Origin: Paucimonas lemoignei
Lineage (GTDB): Bacteria; Pseudomonadota; Gammaproteobacteria; Burkholderiales; Burkholderiaceae_D
Assembly: GCF_004342585.1 (NCBI RefSeq)
Contig: NZ_SLZQ01000003.1
Location: forward strand, 62,001-126,000
Direction: 5' to 3'
Length of the DNA stretch: 64,000 nt
The notes under the pieces are model-generated. The model was not told the origin of the DNA. It was given only the letters and a program-made list of their open reading frames with translations, and did not search any database. The position numbers were made by a program, and so were the translations under genes. Each line of letters opens with the position of its first letter. Within the stretch, counting starts at the first letter, position 1. Positions 1-8,345 of the stretch are shown here, piece after piece.

Positions 1-783
1 CGCTTCCTGTTCGAGCACGGTATCCGGCCAGCGGATGTTGAGGCCGCCCGGCGGCAAATCGAAATCTTCCGGCATGGCGATCTGTACACGGTGCGGATCG
101 ATCTCCACCACCGCGCCCGACTCGACCAGGTCGGTCACGCATTTCATCGCCACCCACAAGCCGGTATAGCGGCTCATGGCCCAGCCATGCAAGCCATAGT
201 CCAGATACTCCTGCACCGAGGACGGGTAGAACACCGGAATGCCACAGGCCTTGAGGATATGCTCGCTCTGGTGCGCGGTCGTGGAAGACTTGGCCGCATG
301 ATCGTCGCCGACCGCCATCAACACGCCGCCATGAGGGCTCGTGCCAGCCATGTTCGCATGCTTTAACACGTCGCCGCAGCGGTCCACGCCCGGCCCCTTG
401 CCGTACCATAGCGAGAACACGCCCTGGTACTGCGCGCCGGGGAAAAGGTTGACTTGCTGCGTGCCCCAGATGGCCGTCGCCGCGAGGTCTTCATTGACGC
501 CGGCCTGGAATTTGACGTGATGCGCCTGCAAGTGCTGCTGCGCCTTCCAGGCCGTCATATCGACATTGCCCAGCGGAGAACCGCGGTAGCCGCTGATATA
601 CCCGGCCGTGTTCAAGCCAGCTGCGACGTCACGCTGTCGCTGCAGCATGGGCAGCCGGATCAATGCCTGCGTTCCTGTCAGAAAGGCGCGGCCTTGCTCG
701 ATGGTAAACTTGTCGTCTAGGGAAATGCCATCCGAGCGCGCTGCCGGCTTCGCGGCCTGCTCCGGGTAAAGGGGGGCGTTCAT
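1..783 (-). CDS. Indolepyruvate ferredoxin oxidoreductase, fused IorA/IorB type, N-terminal part
   Basis: The reverse strand gives 261 codons open to the window edge, starting MNAPLYPEQAAKPAARSDG and continuing with GTQALIRLPMLQR, GLNTAGYISGYRGSPLG, FQAGVNEDLAATAIWGTQQ and WYGKGPGVDRCGDVLKHANM. This is the thiamine-diphosphate pyrimidine-binding N-terminus of the long fused (about 1150-residue) indolepyruvate:ferredoxin oxidoreductase common in Burkholderiales. The enzyme oxidatively decarboxylates aryl pyruvates from aromatic amino acid breakdown. The DDHAAKSSTTAHQSEH stretch is typical of the family. The ATG at 783 is preceded by AAGGAGAC about 7 nt upstream. The rest of the gene, including the gamma-subunit domain, lies left of the window. 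Confidence 0.88.
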   Translation of the reverse strand, partial: MNAPLYPEQAAKPAARSDGISLDDKFTIEQGRAFLTGTQALIRLPMLQRQRDVAAGLNTAGYISGYRGSPLGNVDMTAWKAQQHLQAHHVKFQAGVNEDLAATAIWGTQQVNLFPGAQYQGVFSLWYGKGPGVDRCGDVLKHANMAGTSPHGGVLMAVGDDHAAKSSTTAHQSEHILKACGIPVFYPSSVQEYLDYGLHGWAMSRYTGLWVAMKCVTDLVESGAVVEIDPHRVQIAMPEDFDLPPGGLNIRWPDTVLEQEA

Positions 784-1088
784 GCGATATGTCTCCTTGC
801 CAAAAATCGTGTCTTTGGAAGTACTGCGGCACGTGATTCATGCCATCTAATCAGGCGCCTTGTGAGCGCTTGTTTTTCATATTGTAGACCCTAACACAGG
901 CCTGCGGCGGCAACTATGCGCGGCGCAGCAAAAAGCCTCATCATCGGTCAACAGAAGGCGAGACAGCGCAAAAGGCAGGCCAAAGGCCGGCTGTAACAGG
1001 CGTAACAAACCGTAAGCTTGCTTGGGAAACTGTTTTCCACGCGGTTTAATGTCCTCAAGCCGATACGGCTCTTTTCAAGGAGAACACT
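784..1088. other. Divergent intergenic region
   Basis: These 305 bases separate the minus-strand oxidoreductase from the plus-strand EF-hand gene and must hold promoters for both. The ribosome binding sites at each end are clear (AAGGAGAC on the minus strand, CAAGGAGAAC on the plus strand). No convincing paired -35/-10 elements, operators or RNA structures were recognised. No short ORF in it resembles a known protein. Confidence 0.5.
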
Positions 1089-1619
1089 ATGCAAGTGAAA
1101 CTGATCACCAGCCTGGTTGCTGGCCTGTTCGTCGCCGGTGCGGCAATGGCGCAATCGACTGCTCCGGCTACCGGCACTCCCGGCGCACCTGCCACGCAGT
1201 CCGCCCCGGCAGACAAGGCGGCACGTCCGCACCACGCACCCGGCCGCCATCTGGAACAGCTCGACAAGGATAAGGATGGCTTCATCAGCAAGGCAGAAGC
1301 CGCCGGCCATCCAATGCTGAGCAAGCAGTTCGACGCCATCGACAGCAACAAGGATGGCAAGCTATCCAAGGAAGAAATGCAGGCAGCGCACCAGGCAATG
1401 CGCGAGAAGCACCGTGAACGCGGCGAAGCCCACTTCAAGGCTGCAGACAAGGATGGCGATGGCGCCCTGAGCCGGCAGGAAGCCGAAGAGGCCGCGCGTG
1501 AAAAAGTCGCCCGCATGTTCGAACGCCTGGATACCAACAAGGATGGCAAACTGACCCAGGAAGAATTGCGCGCCGGACGCGCCCAAGGGCACCAGCGCAA
1601 GCCTGCCGCCGGCAGCTAA
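1089..1619 (+). CDS. Secreted EF-hand calcium-binding protein
   Basis: The 176-residue protein starts with a Sec signal peptide (MQVKLITSLVAGLFVAGAAMAQ, likely cut after AMA). An Ala/Pro/Thr-rich spacer follows to about residue 50. There are four canonical 12-residue EF-hand loops: 59–70 (DKDKDGFISKAE), 85–96 (DSNKDGKLSKEE), 120–131 (DKDGDGALSRQE) and 148–159 (DTNKDGKLTQEE), each with D at positions 1, 3 and 5, G at 6 and E at 12. It is therefore probably a periplasmic or extracellular Ca2+ binder. The partner and role are unknown. CAAGGAG lies 7 nt before the ATG, and a strong terminator follows, so it is probably monocistronic. Confidence 0.9.
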   Translation: MQVKLITSLVAGLFVAGAAMAQSTAPATGTPGAPATQSAPADKAARPHHAPGRHLEQLDKDKDGFISKAEAAGHPMLSKQFDAIDSNKDGKLSKEEMQAAHQAMREKHRERGEAHFKAADKDGDGALSRQEAEEAAREKVARMFERLDTNKDGKLTQEELRAGRAQGHQRKPAAGS

Positions 1620-1686
1620 GCCGTCACGCACTGATCATTTCGTAGTCTCTCACTTCTCCCTTTCGCCGCGCGATGCGGCGATTCCG

Positions 1687-1721
1687 CCCTCCCCTGCAGT
1701 ATTCGGGGAGGGATTTTTTTT
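1687..1721 (+). terminator. Rho-independent terminator of the EF-hand gene
   Basis: An 8-bp GC-rich stem, CCCTCCCC (1687–1694) with GGGGAGGG (1705–1712), has a 10-nt loop and is followed by ATTTTTTTT. It lies 67 nt after the EF-hand stop codon. On the minus strand there is no T-run, so it should act mainly on the plus strand. Confidence 0.88.
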
Positions 1722-1781
1722 ATGGAGACGGAAAGTGCATTGGTGAAGTCGTGCGCAGCCCGATTGCCGAGTGCGATCCGG

Positions 1782-2456
1782 CTAATTGCCTTTTACGCGC
1801 GGAAAGCTCTTGATGAATTTGCCGAATGCGCGCGTATTGGCCTTGAGCGTGTAATCGAGGTTGGCGACTTGCTCGTCCAATACTTCGCGAAACATGCTGG
1901 CCGTATCGGCAGGGGGCAATTTCAGATAAGCCTCTGCTTCGCCATGTTCACGGTGAATGCTCATGCCGGCCTTTGCCGCGATATGGAGGATCACATCGTT
2001 GGACGAGAGGCAATGCATGTACAAGGTATCGATATCGTCGTTGCGGCAATGCATGGCTGCGCGCTCGAAGAGCTTGGTGCCGATGCCCTGGTTGCAGTAC
2101 GCCGCCAGCACAGAGACGCCGAATTCCGCGATCCGTTCGCGCTCGGTGGCGGTATCCATGCCCGGCTTGGCGTCGCGCGGGATATAAGCCAGATGTCCCA
2201 CGCCCACCAGGTTCAGCGCATCGTCATAGACGCCGAACAGCACGTCGCGGGCGAAATTTATTTTCTGCACATAACGAGTCACGAGTTCATCCGGCAAGGC
2301 ACTGCCGAATCGCATCTGCCTTTCTTCCTCGTTCAGCGCGAGAAAATGCATGAGCAAACGGCGCCGATCACGTTCCATCAATTCTTTAACACGGATCGGA
2401 AAGTGCGTATGTTCGGGATGACCAGTCTGCTTGGCGAAGATCTCATCAGAAACCAT
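1782..2456 (-). CDS. GNAT family N-acetyltransferase
   Basis: The 224-residue protein has a GNAT core. LVGVGHLAYIPR is the beta4-type strand, and EFGVSVLAAYCNQGIGTKLFERAA is the acetyl-CoA pyrophosphate-binding motif A (Q-x-x-G-I/L-G). The substrate is not evident. An upstream in-frame ATG at 2498 exists, but the ATG at 2456 (MVSDEIFAKQ) has GAAAGGA 8 nt before it and is preferred. The C-terminal stretch after about residue 185 is not part of the core fold. It is transcribed in the same direction as the cca block but 206 nt downstream, so operon membership is uncertain. Confidence 0.8.
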   Translation of the reverse strand: MVSDEIFAKQTGHPEHTHFPIRVKELMERDRRRLLMHFLALNEEERQMRFGSALPDELVTRYVQKINFARDVLFGVYDDALNLVGVGHLAYIPRDAKPGMDTATERERIAEFGVSVLAAYCNQGIGTKLFERAAMHCRNDDIDTLYMHCLSSNDVILHIAAKAGMSIHREHGEAEAYLKLPPADTASMFREVLDEQVANLDYTLKANTRAFGKFIKSFPRVKGN

Positions 2457-2662
2457 CAAAGCATTCCTTTCTCGAATCGCCCACATGCTGCGGCGCACAA
2501 ATTCATTGTAGGCGCTTCGAGTAAAAATACGAAAACATTAAAAACGCGAGATTTGAGAAAAGCGATATCGCGGTGGAGTTTCTTAGCCCAAACGCAAGGC
2601 TTTAACAGCTAAGAAATGAGTAGAGGAAATAAAAACGCTGATTTATTTACCTGTATTAATAT

Positions 2663-3892
2663 TTAATGCGGCTTCAACTCCGCCATTGCGGTGGCCACGG
2701 CTGTCACGCGTGCAGCATGCACACTTTCGGCGATTTTCTGCGGCTGGTTCGTCAACTGCCGTGCAATCGCCCCGGCATCGACCCGGCGTGCAATATCCAG
2801 CAAAGCCTCGAGGTAAGTCGCCTGAGGGAAGGGACGGTCCTCAAAACCGGTGCGTCCCCGCTGGTCGCATTCCGCTGCACGGATCATGTCGACAAAGCGC
2901 TGCGGCTTGCGGAAACCATCGCAGCGCTCGAAGAGTTTGACCATGGTATTGGCGCGTAATTCCAGTGCACGCGCAATATTGCCGTGCTCGCGCGCCGTCA
3001 TCACGGCCAGGTCGCGGCAATCGTTGGGGATTTTCAGGCGCTTGCAGACTTGTTCGACCAGCTTCATGCTGTGAAATTCATGGCCATGATGCGAAGGCCA
3101 TTCCTCAGGCGGCGTGGCGCCCTTGCCCAGGTCGTGGGTCAGCACGGCAAAACGGATCGGCAGGCTCAATCGTGCGCGAGCGGCGCAGTCCAGCGCCAGC
3201 ATGACATGCACACCGGTGTCGATTTCCGGATGGTGCTTTTCCGGCTGCGGCACGCCCCACAAGGCATCCAGCTCCGGCAGGATGCGCGCCAGCGCGCCGC
3301 ACTCGCGCAAGACCGCGAACATGCGCGACGGCGCCTGCTCCATCAAGCCGCGCGCCAGTTCTTGCCAGACGCGTTCCGGCACCAGCGCATCGACTTCGCC
3401 GGCTTCCACCATCTGCCGCATCAGCTGTTGCGTTTCCGGCGCCACCGTGAAATCGGCAAAGCGCGCAGCAAAGCGCGCCAAGCGCAGGATGCGCACCGGG
3501 TCTTCGGCAAAGGCATCCGAGACATGGCGAAAAACCCTGGCGGCGATGTCGGCCTGGCCATGGAAGGGATCGATCAGCGTGCCGTCCTCAGCCTGGGCGA
3601 TGGCATTGATGGTGAGGTCGCGCCGCTGCAAATCCTCTTCCAGCGTGACATCGGCATCGGCATGAAAGACGAAGCCCTTGTAGCCGGGCGCCGTCTTGCG
3701 CTCGGTGCGCGCCAGGGCGTATTCCTCATGCGTTTTTGGATGCAGGAAAACCGGAAAATCCTTGCCCACCGGCGTGAAGCCGCGCGCCACCATCTCGTTG
3801 GGCGAGGCGCCGACCACCACGTAATCGCGATCCTGCACCGGCAAGCCGAGCAAGCCATCGCGTACCGCGCCGCCGACTGTATAGATTTTCAT
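2663..3892 (-). CDS. cca: Multifunctional CCA-adding tRNA nucleotidyltransferase
   Basis: The enzyme adds and repairs the 3'-terminal CCA of tRNA. The 409-residue protein opens MKIYTVGGAVRDGLLG, the class II nucleotidyltransferase glycine-rich motif, followed by DRDYVVVG with the metal-binding DxD. RRDLTINAIA and EDPVRILRLARFAARF are the conserved flexible-loop and nucleotide-recognition motifs. From about residue 225 an HD-type domain is visible (HHPEIDTGVHVML, FAVLTHDLGKGATP), which is typical of the proteobacterial multifunctional form. The start ATG overlaps the stop of the upstream GST gene by 4 nt (ATGA), so the two are translationally coupled. An in-frame extension to 3949 lies inside the GST gene and was not used. 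Confidence 0.95.
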   Translation of the reverse strand: MKIYTVGGAVRDGLLGLPVQDRDYVVVGASPNEMVARGFTPVGKDFPVFLHPKTHEEYALARTERKTAPGYKGFVFHADADVTLEEDLQRRDLTINAIAQAEDGTLIDPFHGQADIAARVFRHVSDAFAEDPVRILRLARFAARFADFTVAPETQQLMRQMVEAGEVDALVPERVWQELARGLMEQAPSRMFAVLRECGALARILPELDALWGVPQPEKHHPEIDTGVHVMLALDCAARARLSLPIRFAVLTHDLGKGATPPEEWPSHHGHEFHSMKLVEQVCKRLKIPNDCRDLAVMTAREHGNIARALELRANTMVKLFERCDGFRKPQRFVDMIRAAECDQRGRTGFEDRPFPQATYLEALLDIARRVDAGAIARQLTNQPQKIAESVHAARVTAVATAMAELKPH

Positions 3893-4599
3893 GGATGCGT
3901 ATCGTACTTGGCCACGCCGAAGGGCTCTTCCCTGGCGGCGGTGATCCATTCCGCCACGGCAGGATGGGCTTTGACGCGCTCGCAGTATGCTTGCAGCGCC
4001 GGCGCCAGCGCCACGTCATACGTCGCGAAGCGCATCACCACCGGCGCGTAATAGGCATCGGCAATCGAGAAGTCGCCGAACAGGTATTCATGATGACCGA
4101 ATTGCGACAGGCAATCTTCCCACAGCTCGCTGATGCGGCCGATATCCGCTTGCGCGCCCGCAGTGCGGCCCTTGCCGGCAAAGTTGGCGCGGATATTCAT
4201 CCACATCGCCTGGCGCAAGTCGGCAAAGCCGGCATGCATCTCGGCGCACATGCTGCGCGCCATGGCGCGCGCAGCGACATTGGTCGGCCACATATGCTTG
4301 TCGGGAAATTGCTCGGCAAGGTATTCGCAAATGGCCAGCGAATCCCAGATCACCATATCGCCATGCAGCAGCACGGGCACGCGGCCGCTGGCGGTGTAGC
4401 TGGCGATCTGGCTGGCGGTATCAGGCTCGCCGAGCCTGACCTGGATTTCCTGAAAAGGAATGCCGAACGCCTTCAGTACGACCCACGGCCGCATCGACCA
4501 GGAAGAGTAATTTTTATTGGCGATGACAAGGGTCAGCCTGTCCTTGCCAGCCTTGTCCAGGGTTTGCGCCAGGGTGGGATCGAGTTCGGTGGATTGCAT
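3889..4599 (-). CDS. Glutathione S-transferase family protein
   Basis: The 236-residue protein has a thioredoxin-like N-terminal domain (LTLVIANKNYSSWSMRPWVVLKAFGIPF). The SSWSMRPW stretch carries the glutathione-activating Ser, and RVPVLLHGDMVIWDSLAICEYLAE is the G-site cis-Pro/Glu-Ser region. An all-helical C-terminal domain follows. It probably conjugates or reduces small electrophiles in the cytosol; the substrate is not predictable. It overlaps cca by 4 nt downstream and follows the NDUFA9-like gene by 94 nt. No strong RBS is visible before the ATG. Confidence 0.85.
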   Translation of the reverse strand: MQSTELDPTLAQTLDKAGKDRLTLVIANKNYSSWSMRPWVVLKAFGIPFQEIQVRLGEPDTASQIASYTASGRVPVLLHGDMVIWDSLAICEYLAEQFPDKHMWPTNVAARAMARSMCAEMHAGFADLRQAMWMNIRANFAGKGRTAGAQADIGRISELWEDCLSQFGHHEYLFGDFSIADAYYAPVVMRFATYDVALAPALQAYCERVKAHPAVAEWITAAREEPFGVAKYDTHP

Positions 4600-4693
4600 T
4601 GCTTGTTGGACTAGTTGACGGAGTAAGAGTGAAACCTTACCACAGCCTTACCTTGACACAATCCCTAATGTAACGCGCGCCTGGCAAGGCGGC

Positions 4694-5683
4694 CTATCCT
4701 CGCCCTCTTTCACGGTACAGCTCTACCCGGTTGACATTCCCGGCCAGGTAAGTCGGCGCCACGGCTTCCAATGGGGTCGGGGTGATTTCCAGTTCGGCAG
4801 GAATCGGCAGGCGGGCCACATTATCGGCCTGCATCGAGTCGAGATTGTCGCGGCTCATGATCGGCCCGCCCGGCACATGCTCCAGGAACCAGGCTTGCAG
4901 GCGCGCCAATGTTGGCGGCAGGTTCACCACGGGATGCGGATGGCCGCTCAGCTTGCCGGCCAGTTCGACCAGTTCACGCAGGGTATAGACCTTGGGGCCG
5001 GCCAGCTCATAGACATGGCCGATGGTATGGTCGTTTTCCAGCGCATGCAGGAAAGCTGTCGTAACATCGCCCACAAAGACCGGCTGGAATTTCGCTTCCG
5101 CGCCGCCGAGCGGAATCACCGGGAGGATTTTTTGCAGATGGGCGAACATGTTGAGGAAATGATCGCCTTCGCCAAACACGACGGCTGGCCGGAAAATGGT
5201 GACGCCGACTGCCGGATTGCCACTGACCGCCGCTTCGCCCGCGGCCTTGGAACGCAGATACATGGATGGCGCCTGCGGATCGGCGCCGAGCGCGCTCATA
5301 TGCAGCAAGCGCCGCACGCCGGTCGCCGCGCAGGCAGAAACGATCTTTTTCGGTAACTCGACATGCGCCCGCGCGAAATCCGGACCATAAGGTTCACCGT
5401 GTGCCGCCGGCTTGCCATGAAGAATACCCACCAGGTTGATGACGGCATCGACATCGGCCATCAGGCTGCGCAATTGCGCTTCATCGTGCACATCCGCAAC
5501 CGTGATATCGACGCCCGGCAAGACCAGCAGATGTCGGGCATGTTCCTCGTGCCGGGTCGGCACCAGCACACGGTAATCGTGCGCCGACAATTGCGCAATC
5601 AGGTGGCTGCCGATAAAGCCGGAGCCGCCGATGACCAATAACGAGGGATACTTGCGACCGCCATCCAGGCCGAAGGTATTCAT
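4694..5683 (-). CDS. Complex I NDUFA9-like NAD(P)-binding protein
   Basis: The 329-residue atypical short-chain dehydrogenase/epimerase has a Rossmann motif, LLVIGGSGFIGSHLIAQL, near the N-terminus, VINLVGILHG after beta4, and MYLRSKAAGEAAV in place of the catalytic Tyr-x-x-x-Lys region (Y-L-R-S-K). VTIFRPAVVFGEGDHFLN is typical of the NDUFA9/YwnB-like family. Mitochondrial NDUFA9 is an accessory complex I subunit; the bacterial role is not established. The start overlaps the slt stop by 4 nt (ATGA), so the genes are co-transcribed. Confidence 0.85.
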   Translation of the reverse strand: MNTFGLDGGRKYPSLLVIGGSGFIGSHLIAQLSAHDYRVLVPTRHEEHARHLLVLPGVDITVADVHDEAQLRSLMADVDAVINLVGILHGKPAAHGEPYGPDFARAHVELPKKIVSACAATGVRRLLHMSALGADPQAPSMYLRSKAAGEAAVSGNPAVGVTIFRPAVVFGEGDHFLNMFAHLQKILPVIPLGGAEAKFQPVFVGDVTTAFLHALENDHTIGHVYELAGPKVYTLRELVELAGKLSGHPHPVVNLPPTLARLQAWFLEHVPGGPIMSRDNLDSMQADNVARLPIPAELEITPTPLEAVAPTYLAGNVNRVELYRERGRG

Positions 5684-7614
5684 GGCAGTTCGGATTGCAC
5701 CATTCCTTTCGGGGCTACCGTACCCAGCCGCGCCTTGAGCGACTGCGGCTTACCCTCAAACAATGCCGCGTAATACGTGGCATTCGACAATACATTTTTC
5801 ACATAACCGCGCGTTTCCGAAAATGGCACGGTCTCGGCGAAGATCGCGCCCTCGACCACGCGCGGCAAGGTTGAACGCCAGGCCCGCGGCCGACCGGGAC
5901 CGGCGTTGTACGCCGCCGTCGCCAGCGCCTGGGAGCCATCCAGGTCGTTCAACACCATGTTCAGATAGTTTGTACCAAGCTGAATATTGGTGTCGATTTG
6001 ATTGACCTGCCCATGATCGAAATCGTTCATGCCAATTTTCTTGGCGACGTAGCGCGCCGTGGCCGGCATGAGCTGCATCAGGCCCGACGCCCCCACATGC
6101 GACCGGGCATGCATGACGAAGCGCGACTCTTGTCGGATCAGGCCATAGACCCATGCCATGTCCATGCCCAGCGCCTGCGTGGTCTTGTACATCACGTCGC
6201 GGAAAGGCGTCGGGAAACGCTGGTCGAAATCATGCTCCGAACGGGTCCGGTCAGAGGTATTGACCATGCGGTCGAGCACATTGTTCTGGCGGGCGAATTC
6301 GGCGGCCGCCAGATACTCGCGCTCGGTTTTCATGCGGCGCAATTCCCAATTCCATTCGCGCACGCCTTCAAAGCGCAAATCCATGGCAAAGAATTTCAAC
6401 GCACGGCGCAAACCGGCATTCGACGCCACGCCTGACAGTTCAGTCATGGTGACTGGTGACGCGGTTTGAGGAATGGAAATTTTCTGACCCAATTCCTCCG
6501 TCGCCAGCTGGCCATAGAAATGGAACTGGTCGGCGATCGAACGATACAGCTCGCGCGCTTCCTCGCGCTTGCCTTCGGCCTGCAATGCACGGCCGCGCCA
6601 GTACACCCAGGCCGGGTCGTTGCGCAGCGCTGCCGGCATCTGATCGATGTTAGCCTTGACGGCTTTCCAGTCTTCATTGCGCAAGGCGATGCGCACTTTC
6701 CATTGCTGCCCTTCCTGCGACAGCGGCGCGCCTTGCGCCTTGCTCCAGTACGACGCCGCTTCCGGCTCCAGCTTGTAGGATGATTGCAAGGCGATCTGCG
6801 CCCAGCCGATGGCTTGTTCGCGTGCCGTCAGCTTGTCGGCCGCCCTCATGGACAAGGCATTGGCGGCTTGCTCGGGACTCTGCTTGGCGGCGCGGCCCAG
6901 CGCCACGAGATAGGTTTCGCGTTCGGCGCGGCCGGAGCCGACACCGCGCGCCACGAATACCACGGGGCTTTCGATCGCCGCCGCCACCCGTTTTTCATCG
7001 CCACCAGCCAACGGCGCCAGACGTCGCGCCACCGCGACCTGATTGTTTTCCGCCGCCAGGCGAATCTGCGCCCAGACGTCATCCGCGTTGAATTGGCCGG
7101 ATTCGACCAAGGTCGTGATCAGCGCCGGACAAGCCTCGCCGTAATCCTTCGGCGACACCAGCAAGGCACGCGCCTCTTCCGCGACCGTACTGCCCTTCGC
7201 CAGCTTCGACATCAGGGCATAGCACTTGACCTGCGTGTCGTCATTCACGACATACAAGGGCAGCTGTTCATCGAACACGGTCCAGTCGCGCTTTTTGCCC
7301 AATTCCAGCAGCCAATCATTGCGCAGGCGGTCGGCAATCGCTTCGCCATCGTAGCGCGCCAGATAATCGCGGATCTCCATGCCCGCCGCATCCTTGAGAC
7401 GCGGCTTCAGGCGGTAGTAGTCAACATACGAAGGGATGGCATAATTCGGCAGGCGCGCAGCCAGTTGCGCCGCCTGGTTGGCATCGTTGCGGCGCGCGGC
7501 ATCGCGCAGCGCCAGGAAGATATCGTCATCGCCGGCAGCGTGCGCGAGCGGCAGCGACATTACGAACGCACCGGCTGCGAATGCGATTCCGGCAATCCGT
7601 TTTAAAGAAGACAT
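5680..7614 (-). CDS. slt: Soluble lytic murein transglycosylase
   Basis: The enzyme cleaves the MurNAc–GlcNAc bond of peptidoglycan in the periplasm, leaving 1,6-anhydroMurNAc ends. The 644-residue precursor starts MSSLKRIAGIAFAAGAFVMS with cleavage near AHA|AGDDD. The long middle part is the helical superhelix (U and L domains), with repeated W-x-x-IAL-type helices. The C-terminal catalytic domain has YGLIRQESRFVMHARSHVGA (catalytic Glu in QES), SGLMQLMPATA and TAAYNAGPGRP. A TTG four codons upstream could also start the frame; the ATG at 7614 was chosen. It is divergent from fau with only 67 nt between them. Confidence 0.93.
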   Translation of the reverse strand: MSSLKRIAGIAFAAGAFVMSLPLAHAAGDDDIFLALRDAARRNDANQAAQLAARLPNYAIPSYVDYYRLKPRLKDAAGMEIRDYLARYDGEAIADRLRNDWLLELGKKRDWTVFDEQLPLYVVNDDTQVKCYALMSKLAKGSTVAEEARALLVSPKDYGEACPALITTLVESGQFNADDVWAQIRLAAENNQVAVARRLAPLAGGDEKRVAAAIESPVVFVARGVGSGRAERETYLVALGRAAKQSPEQAANALSMRAADKLTAREQAIGWAQIALQSSYKLEPEAASYWSKAQGAPLSQEGQQWKVRIALRNEDWKAVKANIDQMPAALRNDPAWVYWRGRALQAEGKREEARELYRSIADQFHFYGQLATEELGQKISIPQTASPVTMTELSGVASNAGLRRALKFFAMDLRFEGVREWNWELRRMKTEREYLAAAEFARQNNVLDRMVNTSDRTRSEHDFDQRFPTPFRDVMYKTTQALGMDMAWVYGLIRQESRFVMHARSHVGASGLMQLMPATARYVAKKIGMNDFDHGQVNQIDTNIQLGTNYLNMVLNDLDGSQALATAAYNAGPGRPRAWRSTLPRVVEGAIFAETVPFSETRGYVKNVLSNATYYAALFEGKPQSLKARLGTVAPKGMVQSELP

Positions 7615-7681
7615 TGTTTTCAATCCCGTCGATCTTGGTTATTCTGCTCGGCAATTAGCATAGCACGCTCACTACCCCTTT

Positions 7682-8242
7682 ATGGCTGCACATCCACAAC
7701 ATAAACCTAGCCTGCGCCAGGAATTATTGGCACAGCGTCAAGCTATTTCCTCGGTATTGCGTGAAGAGTGGAATGCCGCTATTGGCAAACACTTACAGCA
7801 CTTGCTGGAGTGGCAACCGGCACGTTCTATCGGCGTATTCTGGCCCATGCGCAGCGAGCCGGATTTGCGCCAGCTCTTTGACGAATGGACCGCATCCGGC
7901 GTGCAACTGGCATTGCCAGTGGTAATCGACCCGCTTTTGCCCTTGAAGTTCTTGGCCTGGGCACCAGGCGACCCGCTGATGAAGGATGCCATGGGCGTAT
8001 GGGTACCGGCGAAAGCGTGTGGGGAGTTGGAGCCCGAGTTGCTGCTGATCCCATGTGTGGGATACAACCGTGACAAGTTCCGCCTGGGCTATGGCGGCGG
8101 ATTCTATGACCGTACGCTGGCGTCATCGCCGCGGCCGCGCGCCATCGGCGTGGCTTATTCTTGCAGCCGCGCCGACTTTGCCGTGGAAAGCCATGACATT
8201 GCGCTGGATGCGGTAGTGACGGAGGCCGGCATCGAAAGCTGA
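7682..8242 (+). CDS. fau: 5-formyltetrahydrofolate cyclo-ligase
   Basis: The 186-residue protein converts 5-formyl-THF to 5,10-methenyl-THF with ATP. The N-terminal LRQELLAQRQAIS carries the conserved basic ATP-binding Arg. IGVFWPMRSEPDLRQLFDEW and LLLIPCVGYNRDKFRLGYGGGFYDRTL form the family signature, including the folate/phosphate-binding RLGYGGGFYD loop. In many proteobacteria this gene follows 6S RNA, but here only 67 nt separate it from divergent slt, which is too short for ssrS. Confidence 0.94.
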   Translation: MAAHPQHKPSLRQELLAQRQAISSVLREEWNAAIGKHLQHLLEWQPARSIGVFWPMRSEPDLRQLFDEWTASGVQLALPVVIDPLLPLKFLAWAPGDPLMKDAMGVWVPAKACGELEPELLLIPCVGYNRDKFRLGYGGGFYDRTLASSPRPRAIGVAYSCSRADFAVESHDIALDAVVTEAGIES

Positions 8243-8345
8243 AATCGCCGGCTCCTGCCATTTACGGTACCCTTACCAGGTTATCAATTATTCCGAATGA
8301 CAGCCGATAAAAGATGGCGGGCCGGAAAGCGCAATCGCGCAGGTC

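Noticed and set aside
1722-2612. Long plus-strand ORF (296 codons)
   Set aside because: It is antisense to the GNAT acetyltransferase gene, and its translation shows no family features. High GC makes such shadow frames common.
7615-7681. 6S RNA upstream of fau
   Set aside because: The gap to divergent slt is only 67 nt, too short for the RNA.
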